Shown here piece after piece: positions 23,401 through 36,121 of a stretch of 64,000 bases of DNA. Made by a program: the position numbers and the translations under genes. The notes below the pieces were generated by a model, which did no database searches, was not told the origin of the DNA, and saw only the letters and a program-made list of their open reading frames with translations. The first letter of the stretch is position 1; the number at the start of each line of letters is the position of its first letter. Source of the stretch: Amaranthus tricolor (lineage: Eukaryota; Streptophyta; Magnoliopsida; Caryophyllales; Amaranthaceae); NCBI RefSeq assembly GCF_026212465.1, contig NC_080057.1, positions 14,227,619-14,291,618 of the forward strand, read 5' to 3'.

Positions 23401-23484
23401 TGATGCATTATTAAATAATAGTCCGAAACCGACCCGATGACCCGAATGAACACCTCTACATCTCATAATCCCACCTGCCAAACA

Positions 23485-24191
23485 TCGGTATGGAGTATGG
23501 ACTTAAAAATGTTCAAAACTCACTTAGAATTTTGATATTTATTTAATCATGTAACCGAATTATTTTGTCCGAACTTTTTTTTGAATCGTCTAATCACTAA
23601 TTGTAACTTTCATAATATTAATTTTTTTATAATTTTAAATTGCGTTAAATTGCGTTAAAATCAGATATAGTAAGTATAATGAAATAGAGGAAGTATTATT
23701 AAGAGTACAAAAAAAAGCTGAATAAAGTGCAATTAATTTTTTGAAATTTTTAAGGGAAAATGCTTTTTTTCTCTCCATAAAATTTATCCCTTGACATTTC
23801 AGAATTCAAGATCACAAACCTTGTACAAAGCCCCCAAGAAATAACTTTGAACGTTTGAAGAAAATAATTATGATAAATTAAATCCTATAAAAAGATTCTT
23901 AGAAAACTTGGCGTCGATTTCAATTCAGATAAACTCAACAACCTTTGATTTTAATTTCGATCACAACATCATCAACCCTTGCTCAGGTCATTAGGCATCA
24001 AACGATAATAATTGTGCATTCTTAAATAGTTATCTAAATGAAGAGGTGTAACTAAATCAACCTTACGATTATGAAAATGAAGAATTTCCTAACCACTTTT
24101 TAGTTTAGATATAACCGTTTATGGTCTAAGACAAATTCTTACGCTTGGTATAAAAGACTTACAAACATTTTTATTTTTTTAACTGAATCAA
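23485..24191. other. Unassigned AT-rich stretch
   Basis: No open frame, repeat pair or terminus that I can support. Confidence 0.4.
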
Positions 24192-24416
24192 GTGCGAATT
24201 ACAGCCTTAAAGTCTAGGCTTTTGCGAATTACAGCCTTCATGTTTTTTTCTTGCGAATTACAGCCTCGAAAGTATCAAAATGACTACCATTCAAGCCAAG
24301 TGACCGTTGACCAACCTACATGGCCTATGACCAGCATAAATGACTATAATTCTTCAGAAAAAAAATTATTGAGGCTATAATTCGTAAAAGCCCTAAACTT
24401 GAAGGTTGTAATTCAC
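24192..24416. mobile_element. 225 bp inverted-repeat element (MITE candidate)
   Basis: The left end GTGCGAATTACAGCC, running to about 24236, matches the complement of the right end (GTGAATTACAACC...GGGCTTTTACGAATTATAGCC) for about 45 bp with few differences. The word TGCGAATTACAGCC occurs three times at 30 bp spacing in the left arm (24193, 24223, 24253). No clear target duplication; superfamily unknown. Confidence 0.6.
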
Positions 24417-24439
24417 AATTAATTCTTTAGGTGCTACTA

Positions 24440-24960
24440 CGGATTTTTGATGGTGTTTTATTAGGTGCTATGAAGGATTTTTTTCGTAAGGCTAAGTTGA
24501 TGAGAAAAGAATTTGAATTGAGCATGATGAAAGAATTAACATTTTTCCTTGAACTACAAATAAAACAAGAAAAAGAAGGTATAATCAAGAAAAATGTGTA
24601 ATAGACCTTTTCTACGATTCTATCCAAAAACTATATCAAGGTGTGATTGATAATATCATGATAAGTGTTGCTATATGTGCTAGGTTTCAAGCTAATTCTA
24701 AAGACTCTCATCTCACCGCCGTGAAGAGAATCTTTATATACTTGAATGGGACAAAAGAGCTTGGTATATGGTATCGCAATATAATAATAATTTCTCGTTT
24801 GTTGGATTTCCGATTCAGATTTTACGGCTTACAAAGTAGATAGAAAAAGTACCACTGGGATATGTCAATTTCTTGGATCATTCTTAATCTCTTGCTAATC
24901 TAAGAAAAAACTTTCAGTTGCACTTTCAACTATCAAATTGTATGGCTACAATAACTAAAA
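24440..24960 (+). pseudogene. Copia RT/RNase H remnant
   Basis: Degenerate + strand reading frames match the end of Copia pol: FELSMMKELTFFLELQIKQ, then [20 protein letters not shown] followed by a YLNGTKELG segment, and a KSTTG-like stretch in another frame. The same motifs occur in the intact pol at 36122-38667. Several stops and frameshifts. No LTRs are attached. Confidence 0.8.
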
Positions 24961-25281
24961 GACCTTGGTTTAAGCTACAAAATTGTTCCCATTAAATGTG
25001 GCAACACATGTATTCCCATTACATAGAATTTGGTATAACACTCTCACACTAAGCATATACATGTGAGACAATTTAGTGGTGGACCTAAGATTTAATATAC
25101 GGGGTTGCGAAACTTAACATACGTAGAATACTATCTAAAATAAAGATTGAGCAAACAATGAATATTTTCCCTTATTATTGCGATTTATATAAAAACAATT
25201 CCCATGGTGCATCGAAGGGAAAATCAATTCCCTGAATACAGTCCACGTAGGATGGCCTCTCTTTTTTTTTTTTTTTTTAAA

Positions 25282-25558
25282 TGTAGTCAACTAAAACCGC
25301 TATTCTAGGAAGCGGTTTAGGGTTTAATATAAAACGCCTTTCCAATAAGCGGTTTAATGCTTGAGGTTTTTTATTAGTTTTTGAAAATACCAAACTGCTA
25401 GTTTAAGTGGCGGTTTGCCCTTGGAGCTACAATACTAAACCGCTACTCTTAATGGCGGTTCACCTTGGACCTGTATTTTACCTAAATCGCCACATTAAAT
25501 GGTGGTTTTGATTGGAAAATTTACATATAAACCGCCACTTTGAATGGTGGTTTTGTCT
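25282..25558. repeat. Array of five short hairpin units, left
   Basis: Five imperfect inverted units occur at about 25294, 25340, 25386, 25437 and 25525, each about 25 bp, such as AAACCGCCACTTTGAATGG followed by TGGTTT. Arm bases vary in compensating ways (CCGCT/AGCGG, CCGCC/GGTGG). They lie near the presumed left end of the deleted MULE. Confidence 0.8.
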
Positions 25559-25743
25559 GCAGGATTTTTCCAACTTACATCAAACTTGTGTACATTAAAC
25601 GTTTCACAACCTGCATTAAAATAATTGAACACTCCATATTACATAACAAATGAACCAACAAGCACCTCCAATACTCAAAAGACCTCATCCACAGTTGCTT
25701 CAAATAAAAAAAGGACAAATGTACACATTAATTATGAAAATAA

Positions 25744-25888
<145 letters not shown>

Positions 25889-25974
25889 CATAACGACCAT
25901 CCAAAATAATACATAAGTTGAATATGTACACATTAATTATCGAAGCCAGTCTTGAGATGGAGCACCATCCCTAA

Positions 25975-26560
25975 TCGCCGCATCTAGAGCTTCTCTTTTT
26001 TTCATCTTCCTCTTCTGGATCAGAATCAATATGCTCATCCTCCTGGTCTAGAGAGTCAACCTCATTGGCATTAATATTACCCACTTGAGCTGGAGAAGTA
26101 AACTCATCAAAATATGCTCATTCACTTCATTTGGGTTTGTTAACATGTCTATAAACGTTTCATGGTACACACTAGGACCTGATTCTGGAAGTTCCATGGT
26201 AGTCATGATTTCCCTCCCATTACCCAAGTTTGCAACCATTTCGACATAAATCTCCATTGCCGTTCCAAAGGCTTGTTATGCCGCATAAGCAAGACCACTT
26301 ATGCTTTCATCATTCTTAACCGGGACTAACACATTTTTCCCAATAACCGGATATTTCATATCCATTTTTAATTCATAAGAGTTGCGATCACAACCAATAA
26401 CATCATACACTTTGCTGAGAAACACCTCAAAAGTCGTATGTTGACGATGGATAAACATAACTGCATTCAATCCTCCATTATACACCATATCAACTCCCTT
26501 ATGACTGATTTTCCCACCCCAATAAACAATAACGGGATAATGACTGCACACACAAGCATG
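25975..26560 (-). pseudogene. MULE transposase N-terminal (PB1-like) fragment
   Basis: After a TGCAG acceptor the minus strand reads HYPVIVYWGGKISHKGVDMV, then NAVMFIHRQHTTFEVFLSKV, then LKMDMKYPVIGKNVLVPVK and DDESISGLAYAA. This is the PB1-like N-terminal domain of plant MuDR-type transposases. An in-frame TAA (probably from CAA) at about 26276 is followed by more of the same protein (FGTAMEIYVEMV to NEVNEHI), then a frameshift near 26130 and an acidic segment. No DDE core follows. The 5' exon/UTR boundary with a GTAAAC donor is at about 26949. Non-functional. Confidence 0.75.
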
Positions 26561-27061
26561 TTACTAATATGATACAACACACACTTTTTTTTTTATACAA
26601 GCATGAATATGTGAAGTATCAATGTGTATTATTGATTGAATTACTTGAAGTATAACAACTCTAATAGGATGAGTCAAATCAATTACAACAAAACTAATAA
26701 CATAAATATATACTAGAGACATTAAATTAACCCAACAAAGTGATAAACTTCTCATTCAAGCATTTCAACAAACACTTTATGTGCAACAAACTACATAATG
26801 TAATTGAACTCTAAAGGTATAAAACTAAGCTTAAACCAAGTAAATTAGCATAATGCCAAAACTAATAATTCATTACAAAACAACAAGCACAATCATAATC
26901 ATAAAAATGAAATTGCAAAATTGAAAAACGAATTAGGGTTAATGTTTACCTTTAATTGATGAAGAAATGGAGAAGTAATCAAGAACTAATAATTAAAATG
27001 TAGATGATTAGAAGCAATTGGGTGAGTATATAAGTAAGTATGTGAGTGATTGAGATTGAGA

Positions 27062-27066
27062 GTGAA
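27062..27066. repeat. Solo LTR target duplication, left
   Basis: GTGAA, repeated at 31142-31146. Confidence 0.85.
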
Positions 27067-27979
27067 TGTAACAGGGGCGCAATCTCGATACATAATTAAC
27101 ATTTAATAATAATGTTTAATACAAGAATATTGCGGAAGTCTCAAAATGCCGAACTATTAAAAACTTTAAATCATAAAAACTGAAACTGTTTAAAACAAAA
27201 GTAAATATTACATTTGATAAGAAAAATTATTTGCTAAAAATGGGAAAAAATACATCATCATTAAGTCACATAAAGATACAAAAAGCAGCTAAATTCTCGG
27301 TAAATAGTAATTGCTGCGTCTTGATCGGAACCTGAACTAAATCCTGCAAAATGCTGCCATCCATGATACAGATGACAGTCGATTGAATCGGTCAGCGCTT
27401 AATGCCGAGCATAACTTTCTATCCAGCTCAAAGTACGACATTACCTTACTATCAGCGTCATTCAATCAATATTCATTCACACAAGTACATCACTTTTTTA
27501 TTACTACAATTTGACATTGACTTTGACTTTGATCAACTTAGGTGATTACCTCTTTTATTTAATAAAATACTAAATCATAACGTAAAATTAACTTTTATGT
27601 CTTTATACATTCGTTATTAAATTTTTACACATTAAATTTTTTATTTAAAACTTTATTTTTAATAGTTTGCTAAATTCACACTAATAACTTAATAATCTAT
27701 CAATAATCTCCAAATTAATATTTTTCACAAGTAGCTACTAAAATCTATCTCTCTTTAAATAAGTTCCCAAAATTAACTTTTTCAACTTTACAATAAATAA
27801 AACTTTATTCTCTTTAAAAAAAAATCAAATATTCTAATTAAAATTCAAGTTTCGTGATTATGTCTTGAAATCAAATAACTTAAGCTTACCTTAAGGTTGA
27901 ATTTTTAAGTCTTGAAATTAGTTTCAATGTCTTGAAGGTGATTATGTTTATAATAAGGTTAGTTTCGTAATTATCTTTG

Positions 27980-28110
27980 AAATAATAGGTCAAGGTTTAT
28001 TAAAATTATCTTTGAAATATTTTAATAGGTCAAGGTTTATTAAAATTAACTTTGAAATATTTTAATAGGTTAAGGTTCATTAAAATTAATTTTGAATTAT
28101 TTCAATAGGT
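27980..28110. repeat. Short tandem repeat, ~50 bp unit
   Basis: Three degenerate copies of AATAGGT(C/T)AAGGTT-ATTAAAATTA-CTTTGAAATATTTT in tandem inside the solo LTR. Confidence 0.8.
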
Positions 28111-28429
28111 TAAAATATTGAAATTAAGTTTGTTTATACGTTTGTTATCAACGTTTAAATATTTTATTTGAATTTAAAATATGTGCTTAAAATATCTGGA
28201 TGATCATGTTTTGTTATTATTAGTACACATTAAGATTTGAGTTTAAAATGTGTTGTTAAGCTAATTAAAGAGTTTCCTATAAATAAGGAGATATTTTAAA
28301 TTGATACTAAAAATAGAAAATGACAATTTAAATTAATGCTTAAAATAGGAATAATTTTGAATATAATTCTACACGTTATTTTATTTGGTTTTTGCTGAGT
28401 TTTCATTAACTTGTATGAGTTCTAACGTG

Positions 28430-29215
28430 GTAGCACAACACTGGTTATTAAAAACAAATTATAGCACACAATGACAAAAATAGATGAGCTGTCAGTGCAA
28501 CGTCAGTTTGAGATAAAGCTCAAGGTCTTGAAGACTGGCATAGAATATCCAGATCAACAAAATTAACAGATGAAGCTTTTTTGCTCTTCAAGGATATGTT
28601 GAGGCGTAACATCTATGTATATAAGGCTTCATTTCAGAATTAAGGATGCACCTCTTCTTACAATTTTCTCTCTTGACTTAAGATCTAGTATTCTCTAAGT
28701 TTTTAAAAGAGTTGTAATTCTTAGTTCATCTAGCTCTTACAATTTATAATAGGCTTAAGTGTTAAAAAGAGTTAGATTATTTCATAGTTTAATACGCCCA
28801 ACTTAGAATACTTTTCAAAGTGTTCAACTTGTAATCTCTATTGTGAAATTGAGATTTTCTTTTATTAAAGGGACTTGTAAGACATTTCTTCAAGGGCAAG
28901 AACGTGGTGAGAGAAGATAGTGAGATCTTCTAGTTTGTCTTAAAGTCCATTAATAAAAGGCATTGAATTCATACGGAGAGAAACCAAAGGCAAGGAGTAG
29001 GTTGTTTAGAACCGAACCTCGTTAACATATCGTGTGTTATTCTTTAAGTTTATTTTCCGCACACCCGTTATAGTTTTGCAAATCGACCTAAAACTGTCTC
29101 AGAAAACAATTTTGAAAGGTCACTCAATCTCTTGAGATATTTTTCTAGACAAAAATTTTAAACGCTCATACTTTCTATTCACCCCCCCTCTAGAGAGTAT
29201 TCTACCTCCTATCAG
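28430..29215 (+). mobile_element. Possible nested Copia LTR inside the solo LTR
   Basis: The block ends with TTCACCCCCCCTCTAGAGAG and TTCTACCTCCTATCA, wording typical of 3' ends of some plant Copia LTRs, and its composition differs from the surrounding LTR. Its 5' boundary and a target duplication were not found. Confidence 0.3.
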
Positions 29216-31141
29216 CTTTCAATCATTTTACATAAATTTTGGTCAAATAGTTAGCAAATAAAATATTTTGTACTAAATAGTGCTTAAAAGTTACTTTTAT
29301 TATGAAATTTCATGTATTCAAGAAAAACACTTCAACATTTAATAACTTATAAAAATTTCTCAAAAATATCTTTTTAAATTGTTATCCTATTATTATCACA
29401 AAAATAGTTGCAATAATTTAAAATAGTAAATCAAACTCTTTTTTTTTATTATATAATAATGGTCGAATGGCCTATGAGTGTTTAGGCCCTTTTCACATAA
29501 AAAAAACGACTTAATTTAAGTTATCATACTAAATCCTAGATTTAAATAATTAACATACCACTTACAAAAATAAAAACTATACGCAATAACATAGAAATTT
29601 ACTATAACTTTAAGGATAAACTTAAATCTCAAAATAAAGTATAATAACAATATTCTTAATATAATCATACTTAGTAAAATACGTTCATAAAATAACTTAC
29701 TACCTTATAAACTAGTTTGAAGGCTAACATAAATATTTTAATAAAAATTATTCTAACATAAAATAAATAATAACATTCCTAATGTAACCCTTAACTCATA
29801 AACATACTAGCACTAGTTTATAACATAAATCATGCTTAATATCACTAGAATATAATTTTGCACCCATCTTCCTAAACTTGTTCAAAGATTATTAAATTAA
29901 CATACTAAAAATACTTTTAGAATACACATACTTAATATAATCTTGATCATAATTTCATTAAACTTCCTACTAAAATATATTAACATATTTCATACTTTGC
30001 ATATTATAAAGTAAATATAATGTAAAATTCCACAAAAAGAGTAGGGTAAGAAGTTATACCATACTAACACCAACGATTAGTACTTAGTACTAATTAGGAA
30101 AATAATAGTAAGAAATAAGACCTTCCAAGATAAATAATAATGCTTCAAAGATAATTAATCCAAACTCCCAAAATAATGATGATCTTATAAGATCCCAAAA
30201 TAATTAAATCCAAACTCCAAAAATAATAACACATTAAGTACCCAAAGTAATAACCCAATAATGCTCCATAATGATAATGATGATTTAGCTAAATAAAGAG
30301 TGTTCTAAGCTCCATCGTCTTGAATTTCTTCAACTAATAATAAAGGTATTAAGATATAAGATTTAAATGAAGTGAAAATATAAGAATTAATGTTAGAAAG
30401 ATTTGATGATGGTGGTGTAAGTGATCTCATGGATAAGGGGGGGTATTTATAATGGGTTAGGACAACTTTGTAGTTCATTACATTGTATAAAAAGTATTTT
30501 AGGAGTATAGAAGAAGGTTAGCTTGTGTAAGTGATTTAGAGTGTGTAAGTGAATATGTATGAGTTTGGAGTGTAGAAGAAGGTTAGCTTGTGTAAGGAAA
30601 TGGTAATAACTTGTGTAAGTGATGAACATCATGGGTTACTATAGAAAGAATTTTGGTTCATCAAATTTTTGTTCTAATATGTACAAGTAAATATACTTTA
30701 AAGTAATGGGTAAATTTGATAATGAAAATATGTAGTTTGCTTAGAAAATTTTGCTTAAACTATACTTAAAGTTAATAATAAAAATACGACTCATTTTTAT
30801 ATAAAAAATAATTAAATCAAAGTTTTAAGGTTAAAATAATAAGTAGTAATGTTCGTTTAAGGAAGAAAGTTAAAACGTAACGTTTTACAAAACCGTGAAT
30901 ATAATAACAAAATTTTACTTTTCGTACTATAAAATAATAAAATAATATTTTAGTGCTTATAAAAATATTTTAAATAAAATAACATTTTTTTAAGTTTAAT
31001 ATTTGAAAGGAATTACAAAATCGGAAAACGTTTAGGAATTAAAGATGGTTTGAAATGGATAACCAAAGGATTAGAGATTTGAATTGAAAATTCAGAATAA
31101 TTAATCGGAAGATTATAATTAACAATTTTGAGTTTGTTACA

Positions 31142-31146
31142 GTGAA
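31142..31146. repeat. Solo LTR target duplication, right
   Basis: GTGAA, identical to 27062-27066. Confidence 0.85.
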
Positions 31147-31224
31147 ATTTATTTTTGACTCGAATGATGTCGAACAGCAAGAGAGGATGGAGTTGGGCTG
31201 TGAAGCAGTATTTAAAAAATATAC

Positions 31225-31352
31225 ACAGGCTAAACCGGTACTTAAAATGGCGGTTCTTTTAAATATTTTTAAAAATATTATTACTAAGTTGCCATTTCAA
31301 GTGGCGGTTTCATGGTGGAAATCAATGTAAACCGTTATTTGAATGAGCGGTT
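31225..31352. repeat. Array of three short hairpin units, right
   Basis: Units at about 31232, 31292 and 31329 (AACCGGTACTTAAAATGGCGG, AAGTTGCCATTTCAAGTGGC and TAAACCGTTATTTGAATGAG, each with its arm partner) match the left array at 25282-25558 in style and sequence. Confidence 0.7.
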
Positions 31353-31370
31353 TATTAAAATAAAGGAAAA

Positions 31371-31623
31371 AAAAGGAAGAAAGGTTTGGTATTAATGAGG
31401 AGATTGAAGATCCTTCAAGAGCTGTTAATGATTCACCTAAGACACTAGAACCTACTCCAGCTTAGGCCTTTGAACATAAAGTAATCCTTTGCTTGACCTC
31501 CTCTTTTGTCACACAATTAAAAATTCTGTTTTTCTAAAACCTTTTCAAATTATTTGTTATGGTTGTAAGGTATTTTAAAAATGTTTTTGCCGAAGCAAAT
31601 ATAACATTTCTACTACCTTCTTC
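31371..31623. other. Unassigned stretch
   Basis: No gene is recognised. A short + frame (about 31380-31470) has no identifiable domain. Confidence 0.35.
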
Positions 31624-33301
<1,678 letters not shown>

Positions 33302-33315
33302 AATTCCCCCTTTTT
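33302..33315 (-). other. Polypurine tract
   Basis: On the minus strand AAAGGGGGAATT sits directly before the 3' LTR; it would prime plus-strand DNA synthesis. Confidence 0.8.
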
Positions 33316-34089
33316 GATGATGGCAAACTTTATAAACAAACTTAAGTAAAATAGAGTAAAACAAAATTCATAGAGCATACTAGAGATTAAAGTAACTCTA
33401 ATTAACTTAGCAAATCAACTTGTTAGAATATAATTTACCAAGTATTCATAAACAAACAGTTTATTCTAAAATATCAAATATTTTTCAAAAGTTTTCAAAA
33501 TTAATTAACTTAAAACTTAAATGAAATAAACTAAGTTAAACGAAAATAAATAAAAACTAACATAACGAAAATAAATAAAAACTAACATAATAAAACTATA
33601 ATAAACCTAATAATAATAATAAACATAACTTATTAAGTATTTTCACAGAATCAAATATTCATGAGGACTTCAACAAACACAGATGATCACTTAACTAGCA
33701 TAAACACAGCAAGCACACATTATATCCATAAGAATCAATATAAATCAACGAGGATATGTAACTGTGTATTCACTTCTCCTCTTAAGTTTGTGCATAATCT
33801 TCCCCCTTTTGTCATCAATCAAAAAGAAGTGGGAGTTATCAAATCTCAGCACAAACCATATAGATTTGTTAGTGATGAAACAACAAACAACAATTATAAA
33901 AGCAAGTGCTATGAACAATGATTAAACCTGCATAGAGTTAATTTTCACAGACCATAGAAAATAAAAACAAAGAAAAGTAGCAATTGTTCAAAGTTACAAC
34001 ACCCATGTACCTCTGATGGTACAAAGTAAAAAGAGAAATTGTTTGATAAGTAATACAGCCAGCAAATTTTAAATTTTTGAGTAGAGGGA
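33316..34089. other. Sirevirus 3' untranslated region
   Basis: AT-rich, between the envelope-like ORF and the PPT. No coding evidence. Confidence 0.6.
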
Positions 34090-35555
34090 TCAAGGGTCAG
34101 TCTCTTCATCAATGTACTCAGTCTGCACCTCCACTGTGTCCAGCTTGGCACCAAGGCGTTGTTCCATTTGGTTTAGCTGATCCACACTAGAAGCAAGCGA
34201 GACACGAGTTTCATCCTGAAATGCAATGAATTGAGACTGTAGATCAAGGAGCTTGGAGAGAATGGAGTCAGAAGATGCTGTAGGAGTAGGGTCAGCACAA
34301 CCAACACCAGGAGAGGATGGAAATGGTGGTGGTGTGAAGTGAATGGGTGATGGAGGTGGTGATAAGGTTTGAGTTGGTGGTGAAGTGGTTGGCTTGTTAG
34401 AGGGAGGTTCATATGATGTAGGCTCAGGAATGGTTTCTGAAGTAACATCATCAACCTTTACTGCCTTACCTTTTGAAGCAAGCCTCCTACTCTTCCTCTG
34501 AGTGACTTTACCCTTCCTCAGCTTTGCAATTACGATCTCCTCATCACTAGAATCTCCTAAAGCTTCTCCTTGTTCCCCCTCAATTTTTGTCTCCTCTTCC
34601 TGTTCCCCCTTATTTTCTGTTTCATTGGGAACATGCCCTTGTTTTTCTTCTTCTTTTTCTTCTTCTTCCTTTTCTTTTTCTTTCTCTTTTTCAATTCCTT
34701 TTTCTTTCTTTATTTTTACTTCTTTTTCAATCTCTTCTTCTACCACTTCTTCTTCTTCTACTTCCTCATCATCAGAACCAACAAAACTACTTCTTCTAAT
34801 TCGTTTATTAATACCCCCTCATCAGTTACTTTCAAATGCAAATTTTTCAAACAACGTGCACCAATCTTCATATTTGGTCCCATTGGGAACTCAAGCCCAT
34901 CCAATGGAACCTCAAATTTTCGAAAAATCCAAGTTAACAGCCCCCCATACCCCACAACATTCTTTTTCTCTATACAGTCGGATAAATGTGATATCATTAA
35001 AGATGGAAAATTGATTTTGATTTGATTGTCCATGCAGTAAATCAGAGTTGCATCACGCAGACTCACCTCACTCCTCTTGGAGTTTCGGGGCAAGATAAAT
35101 GTTCGTGCTACATTATAAAGTAATTTATGCAATGGGGACAACACATTGTGACTGATTTTACCCCTTTTCTGTTCAACCCCTAAAAACTTAAAGATTGTTT
35201 TTTCATTTATCCCAGAGAAAACTATCTTAGCACCAATACTGTATGTATCAAACCCTACATTCGAAATTTTAAACCATTCTGCCAACAAAGCGCTGTTAAA
35301 CTCTATTTTAATGTTCCTAACCACACTGGAACACATACCACAGTCATTTGAAAATTTTGAAATAAACTCTCTCATGATGTTTGGGAAGATGGAATTACAA
35401 CTATATTCAGTCATTAAAACCTCCCATTCTTGAAATTTCAAAATGTTATGAAGTTGTGGAAAGTAAGTAGAGTCATACCAGTATTTGTCGACCCCAAATC
35501 CAACAGACATCTCCTTAGCAACCTCCTCGGCACAGTTAGGGTCAACTTGCTTCAA
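34090..35555 (-). pseudogene. Envelope-like / plant transposon-protein ORF of the Sirevirus
   Basis: Two minus-strand frames, 35555-34758 and 34746-34090, belong to one protein split by a frameshift around 34750-34775. The first part contains the putative plant transposon protein domain found after pol in Sirevirus-type elements (FPQLHNILKFQEWEVLMTEY, then ALLAEWFKISNVGFDTYS and GGLLTWIFRKFEVPLDG). The second part is strongly acidic and Lys/Glu-rich, then Pro/Thr-rich, with a short coiled-coil-like C-terminus. No transmembrane segment or ATG at the obvious start is seen; the open frame extends upstream without an ATG. The envelope name is historical and function is unknown. Non-functional as it stands. 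Confidence 0.7.
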
Positions 35556-36121
35556 ACGTTTGGCAGTTTGGGATGATGATTCACTTTTTGGTGTGAATGA
35601 TTTGCGTTTTGGTCGAATGTTGTCAGAGGTTTCTTGTGGCTTTTTGTGAGGAAGGAGAAGGATGACGGTTTGAGTAATTGTGATGTAGTAAGGGCTTTTT
35701 AAAGAGAGTTGACGGTTACCAAACGTCCCATCTCATCAAAGCCTTTTCATCAATGCATTAGATATGGAAGGATTGTGTGTTTTTTAAAAAATTTCCCATT
35801 ATTTTTAATTTTAAGTTGACTGTACAAATTCCAAACAATGTGATGATATAATATAAAAAGATGTGAAATCAAAATAAAATAAAATAATTTTTCAAGAACA
35901 AAATGAATTATGATATTATGAAATATTATGGAGAAAATAATGAACATATTGCTTTGGTCTGTTCGAATTAACAACATGCAAACGTAAGAACATTCATAGT
36001 ACAAACTTTATTATGTGTTTACCTGATCCATGCAATAATTGATTTTCAATCAAGATTTTGAGATTGATTCCTGACCTCTTCATTTTCATGATGCTTCAAT
36101 GGGAAATATATGCAACTAACT
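35556..36121. other. Spacer between pol and envelope-like ORF
   Basis: Mostly AT-rich and non-coding. The minus-strand frame of the envelope-like ORF stays open up to about 35700, reading a Lys/Pro/Ser-rich leader. Confidence 0.5.

Larger units (their letters stand above)
20159..23458. mobile_element. hAT-like element carrying a CNX3 fragment
   Basis: A 3300 bp insertion with an exact 8 bp duplication, CATCTCAT (20151-20158 and 23459-23466), and short terminal inverted repeats TAAAGCTGTTCA versus TAGAGGTGTTCA (10 of 12 match). Subterminal regions are packed with ACCCGA / ACCGAA words (20170-20540, and 23420-23445 at the right). These are hAT hallmarks. No transposase is recognisable. Its cargo is a molybdenum-cofactor gene fragment on the minus strand at 22005-22484. 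A 51-codon open frame at 21299-21451 is unidentified. Confidence 0.85.
19541..23484. mobile_element. MITE-like element interrupted by a hAT-like element
   Basis: The left end GGGGGCGTTTGGTAGATTAG (19541-19560) and the right end, which reads in complement GATGTTTGGCAGGTGGGATT (to about 23484), look like inverted termini of the common GCGTTTGG MITE type. Without the 3.3 kb insertion and one duplication it would be about 640 bp. The interior is AT-rich and non-coding. The flanking duplication was not resolved, so the superfamily is open. Confidence 0.4.
27067..31141 (-). mobile_element. Gypsy-type solo LTR, 4075 bp
   Basis: The ends are TGTAACA (27067) and TGTTACA (to 31141), the TG...CA form, with a 5 bp duplication GTGAA on each side and no internal domain, so this is a solo LTR. 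On the minus strand the segment 27500-27067 resembles the LTR end at 865-1185 (GTAT-ATGGATG-CA, TTTTGCAGG, AGTTCGGC, TTAATTATGTAT). A TATA-like CATTATAAATA lies at about 30452 (complement), followed by the presumed transcript start. At 30508-30596 the phrase AGAAGAAGGTTAGCTTGTGT occurs twice. The middle (about 28430-29215) may be a nested LTR. Confidence 0.85.

Noticed and set aside
34502..35025. Plus-strand Ser/Phe-rich frames
   Set aside because: Shadows of the acidic Glu/Lys-rich part of the envelope-like ORF on the other strand.
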